From Allodiplogaster sudhausi (lineage: Eukaryota > Nematoda > Chromadorea > Rhabditida > Diplogasteridae): 64,000 nucleotides of DNA. The translations under genes and the position numbers were made by a program. The stretch covers positions 112,501 through 176,500 of the forward strand of contig CALZFC010000147.1 in the NCBI GenBank assembly GCA_945643635.1, read 5' to 3'. Shown here one piece after another: positions 59,855 to 64,000 of this stretch (positions within the stretch are counted from its first letter, which is position 1; every line of letters starts with the position of its first letter). The notes beneath the pieces are model-generated. The model was not told where the DNA came from, did not search any database, and saw nothing but the letters and a program-made list of their open reading frames with translations.

Positions 59855-62800
59855 ATGTGGTGGCAATATCTGCTACTCCTTAGTGTTCCGGCACTTCTAA
59901 ATGGTTAGATTTTGTGTACTTAAGCAGTGAAAATACCGCCGAAGCTCTTTTCAGGGCAGCAAGCAGAGAATCCGCCTGCTGGGCAAAGTTTGTTGTATTT
60001 TTTTTTTTACAACTGACTGTGCTTTTGCTTAATCGTTCGTCAGTGCCAGACAAAATTACTTGAAATGTAATATAACAATTTTTAATATAGATGCACGAGG
60101 GGCGGGAGCTGAAGCACCTGCCCAACAGCCGTTAGCCACTTTTCTTTTTTTTAAATAAAATTGTATGCCTTTAATCAATATCCCATCCTTATATTTTAAT
60201 TCCTTTTTTTAATCTTTCATTCTTTTCTTGCATCTTATAATGCAACCTTTAGTTGCGAAGACTTCGTTATGGTTTAATTTCTATCTTACCCAGATCTTGT
60301 TTTCTGTCAAACGCTTTCTATGGTGAAAGTGAAAATAGGCTTGAAGTGAATATGAGAGGTGAAATGTGTTGACCTAATTTTCCCATTTGGAATGGTAAGA
60401 TTATGCAAAACTGTCTCTGTAGTGTTCAATAAGGTGTTGAAGTGGTCAGTATGTCGTTCTGACCTTCCATTTAATTCTTTGTCAAATTGGAAAAATGAGT
60501 TGGTAAGGTCGATTAGAACAGGAAGATCTCGAGAGTGGAGAGAAGTTTCTCACTGTTGGGCGAAGAAGGTGGCGAGAGATTTGTCTGTGCAGACAAATAT
60601 ATGCGCGGCTATGGATCTCAATTTCACGTTGTGTATTCTTTGTGGTCTTTAAGGCATTTCTCGTCGTCTCCTCACTTTGCTCCCATCTTTTGTCAATTTC
60701 TGCCGCTTGTCCACGTAAAACAGTTTTAAAGCTCACGGAAATGTTACTTCTTGAGCAAGAATGCTTCACAGTCCTCTAGCGAATGTGCTAATGCGACGTT
60801 AAATAAATACGTGAAACAAATCTACAAAAAATTTTTCCCTTAATCAAGGCTGCAAAATCAAAACAAATATAAGTCTATGAAAATAAAGATAATACGGTGG
60901 AGGAACCGTTTAGTTTTCAGCTTATCCTTGCATTGCTTCAGTATTGGGTATAAAAAATTTTATATGATGTTAGAGTTTTTCAGGGGAGGAGAGGCAAAGC
61001 CCCAGGATGGGGACCATCTTATCAGTTTCGATGCTTGTAAGGAAGACATTCATAAGCTCTGCAATAAGGTTTGTAAATTATTCTGTTTTCCTGGTGTCTA
61101 TTCCTTTCTGATATAAAGCATAGAAAAATGGCTGGAATTGAGGAAGGAGTTGACCTGAAGAGTGACATGTCCATTGTGGAATGCTTGCAAGATGCGGGAT
61201 TCTCAGAGACAGCGACTCTTACAAAGGGATGCGAGCAGCTTGTCTGGCAGTTCAAGGCTGGTTTTTATACCTTAAGATTATGGCAAGTGTTTCGCCCACA
61301 TTCCTGGAAGAGGAGAGTTGAAGGTGAAACTGACGCAAGATGAGCGATTCACGACCGCGGCGAAGCAGTACTGCTCGGGGGAGATGGGGCAGCTACCGGC
61401 CATGGCAGCCTGTACTCAGATGACTCAGCCAGGCTACGCTCTCTCCTGTCTCATCGAATTCACTCCCAATGTCACCAAGACCAGCCAGTGCTACGCTTTT
61501 CTCTGTTAGTTCTCTTCTCTTCGTAGTCTCTGGCTGTCATTCCTTGTCATCTCTGCAGCACGAACTCAACGTCTGGCCTTCTCTGACTTCCGTCTGGTTG
61601 GTCCCTTCGTGACGAAGTGCTCTCGTGACCTGGAGAAATACCAATGCACGGCCCTGACTCCTGACAAAGCTCATTCCGGAGTGCGCGTCCCTCACACGCA
61701 AGGTTAGCATGGAAAGGGCGGCTGAGAAGAGCGAGCTTCTTCAGGGATGGCACTGGAGTGTCTGATCCAGAAAGTGACGGGAGCCACGAAGCAGAAGGCC
61801 GATGCTCTTGGAGTGGTGGAGGAGGAGTGCAGACATGAAGTGATGAGACTGGCTGAGATGCAGAGTCAGGACTTCCATCTCGACCGGCCTCTCTTCTTCG
61901 CATGCAGACAGGACAGAGAGGTTCGCAGTCTACTTCTTTGACTTACTACGAAGAATGCCGTGCTTGGTGCCATTTAAGATGCTTGCGATTAACCTGCCGC
62001 GTGCAATTCATTGGGGTCTTTTCTTTTTTTAAGTAAGGGTGCCTGATTGTGTGTTTAAGCGATTCTGCAAAGATGTCCCTGCGGGAGGCGGAAAGGTCTT
62101 CGAATGTCTTCTCTACCATCGCCACGACCAATTCATGGAGCCAGATGTCCGTGTCTTTCTCTTCTTACTCCTCATATCTCTGCTAATAGACTGCCTGTCT
62201 TAGTGTGGTCGTATCCTGGCTGAGCGTGCCCATATGCTCGGCCGAGACTACCGCCTCGCCCATCCTCTCACCAAGGCTTGCGAAACGGAAATGACTGCGT
62301 AGGCTTCCTTTGTTGTAAAAGATGTCTTCTTGCCCTGATTACATTTTGATCTTCCCGGTTTCAGTTCATTATTCGTGTCATTTTAGGTTCGGTTTCTGAA
62401 TTGAATTGTGTTGCAGATTCAAGTGTGAGCCGCAGTCGAATCTGGAAGCGGCCGCCCACTTCCATCTCAATTACATCCTTCTTTGCCTCGAGAACGGAGC
62501 TCACTCGTTAGTGCAGACAAATGCTTGTCTTCCGATGAGAGAGTGGAGAGTGTTGCCTTTCCAGGAAGAAGGAGACTCCCCCCTCCGAGAAGTGTCAACA
62601 CGAGATGCTCACCCATCGTCAGCTCATGCTCAACGAGTTCCGCATTGCACCCGAAGTTGTGATGGGTTGTGCTGCTGTTAGTCTACTTCTTTATCATTCC
62701 TTTTTGTTCATCATTTTAGTCGCCTTTTTAAACCTTCTCTACGTTCCTACTTCCCATTGTCTCTGTTATTTGATTCTGAGAAGTATTGTAGGAGATTGAT

Positions 62801-64000
62801 AAGTTCTGCTCTCCCCGCGGAGACATCGAAGCAGAGGGAAGAACTCTCCATTGTCTCATGGAACATGCTCAGACACGCGACGAGAAGAAGAAGATCGGAG
62901 CGGAGTGCATGCAAGCACTCTCTCTAGTTGTCAAGGTCTCTCTCTCTCTTCTCTTTCTCTCTCTCTCCCCTTCTGCTACTAACTCTTCTTTTCTCTCTAA
63001 TTGTTTATCCTTACAGACTGCTGATATCGGCTCGAACTACAAGGTGGACAAGGTGCTGTACGCTTCTTGCCGCTCCATAATTGACGGTGAGGTATTGCCT
63101 GGGAGAAGACATGGAGTAATGGAAGACAGACTTCAACGAGAAGAGAGAGAGAAAGAGAGGGGAGAAATGAATTTCATGTACACCTAAAAAAATAAATGAA
63201 TACGAGTGATTGATTGAGGTCCTTGTGCCTCGGATGCGCAGTCGGAGGCAGCAACTCTGACTTGTCTCATGAAGAATGTCGACTCCCCCTCGATGCCTCC
63301 CGAGTGTGAGAAGAGACTTCTGGAAGTGCAGTATTTCTTCTCTCGCGACTGGACTCTCGACCCTCAGCTCTACGCTTCTTGCCATGACGAGGCTGTTGCC
63401 AGGTACTGCATGACGAGAACTATCAATTCTTTACTTTTTATGCGTATATTTCCAAACTATTAGCGATGAGTGCCTTAAGTGGCTCAAGAAGGAATGGGAA
63501 GGGGATGTTTGGTTGTTCAGATGCTCAGCAATGGACAACTGGCACACGGCTAAGAATGTAGCGAACCAGGTCGACCCCGGTCCCGCCGTCCTCGCCTGTC
63601 TCTACAGAAGTGCTTACGACGAGGAGAAGCCGGTCAGTCCTCCTTCTTTTCTTATGCCTGTATTATAACTAGAGATGACTCCATTAATGTTGCAAGTGCA
63701 GGAAAGAGAGGAGGATTGAGATGAGAGTTCTTTGCAGTTGTCCCCGACCTGCGGCCACGAAGTGCAACGAGTTCTCCGTACGCGAGCGGTGCGAGTGTCG
63801 CTCCTCCCGGAAGTGGAGGACTCATGTCGCGAGGCCCTTTCTGAGTACTGCTCCAGCAACGTCCAGCCACTTGAGGTTATCATTCACTCTCTATTCCGTT
63901 CTCGTGATTGTCAGCGTGGCTTGTTGGGTTATGACTTGGTTGGGAATGCAAGAGGTGCGGGTTCGAACTCTCTGATGAGAATAAGGCAATGATTTTCATT
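59855..64000 (+). CDS. GLG1: GLG1, Golgi apparatus Cys-rich protein 1 (3' end beyond the window)
   Basis: GLG1 (ESL-1/MG-160) is a single-pass Golgi membrane protein made of many Cys-rich repeats that binds growth factors. Exon 1 (59855-59903) encodes the signal peptide MWWQYLLLLSVPALLNG. Exons at 59955-59987 and 60091-60130 give a Gly/Ala/Pro linker. Exon 60984-61068 starts the first repeat (DACKEDIHKLCNK). Repeats continue: SIVECLQDAGFSETATLTKG, MALECLIQKVTGATKQKADA, DFHLDRPLFFACRQDRE, RTLHCLMEHAQTRDEKKKIG, CEKRLLEVQYFFSRDWTLDP and AVLACLYRSAYDEEKPLSPT. These match human GLG1 in order, for example FHLDRHLYFACRDDRE and LLELQYFISRDWKLDP. The intron at 61,255 seems to use a GC donor. The gene runs off the right edge; the membrane anchor is not seen. 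Confidence 0.9.
60131..60983. other. Long third intron of GLG1
   Basis: At 853 nt it is far longer than the other GLG1 introns. It is AT-rich. A patch near 60,480-60,650 is open on both strands (for example KNELVRSIRTGRSREWREVS on plus) but is not flanked by clear splice sites. Confidence 0.5.

Noticed and set aside
1..64000. A rule that CT runs follow the coding strand of the host gene
   Set aside because: It holds for EXOSC10, EXOSC5 and USP47 but fails in the globin and parts of eIF3b.
1..64000. CRISPR arrays, phage or bacterial operons
   Set aside because: The window is spliced animal DNA; the direct repeats are tandem without spacers.

Overview
This is a piece of an animal nuclear genome, most likely from a nematode. 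Genes are split by many short introns (often 45-60 nt, GT...AG), and long CT/GA microsatellites lie in introns and spacers. The gene content is eukaryotic: RCC1, PAT1, MRPS22, ALG9, exosome subunits, eIF3b, USP47 and GLG1. Three things point to nematodes. One is a divergent globin with long tails. One is an endonuclease IV-type AP endonuclease. The third is runs of same-strand, closely spaced genes that resemble operons. From memory, ALG9, EXOSC10 (crn-3) and EXOSC5 (crn-5) are also neighbours in Caenorhabditis elegans; this needs checking. The species is not identified.

Layout. 1-3,675: microsatellites, a hAT-like MITE and one unplaced minus-strand candidate exon. 3,676-12,075, minus strand: PAT1 (PATL1), a small single-pass protein resembling mitochondrial ATP synthase subunit DAPIT/ATP5MK, then RCC1. 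PAT1 carries two different MITEs in neighbouring introns. 12,626-26,439, plus strand: MRPS22, ALG9, EXOSC10/RRP6 and EXOSC5/RRP46. The PAT1 and MRPS22 starts face each other across about 550 bp. 26,761-28,553, minus: a globin, convergent with EXOSC5. 28.6-32.2 kb: no gene I can support. 32,183-36,841, minus: eIF3b, with a tRNA-Arg(TCG) gene on the opposite strand inside one intron and a 34-bp minisatellite in another. 37.6-38.8 kb, minus: a cysteine-rich Ly6-like protein with a GPI-type C-terminus. 38.8-45.2 kb: microsatellite-rich and gene-poor. 45,231-45,539, minus: a 61-residue secreted peptide. 46,993-48,986, minus: endonuclease IV (APN-1). About 49.1-49.6 kb, minus: a possible small membrane protein. 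49,863-58,155, minus: USP47, one intron of which is a 22-bp minisatellite of about 42 copies. 58,343-58,671: a fold-back element with 9-bp target duplications. 59,855 to the end, plus: GLG1, cut by the window edge.

Most genes are housekeeping genes for RNA turnover (EXOSC10, EXOSC5, PAT1), translation (eIF3b, tRNA-Arg, MRPS22), N-glycosylation (ALG9), the Ran cycle (RCC1), DNA repair (APN-1) and ubiquitin removal (USP47). The least ordinary items are the globin, the secreted peptide, the Ly6-like protein, the translatable minisatellite intron of USP47 and four structurally supported MITEs of at least three superfamily types.
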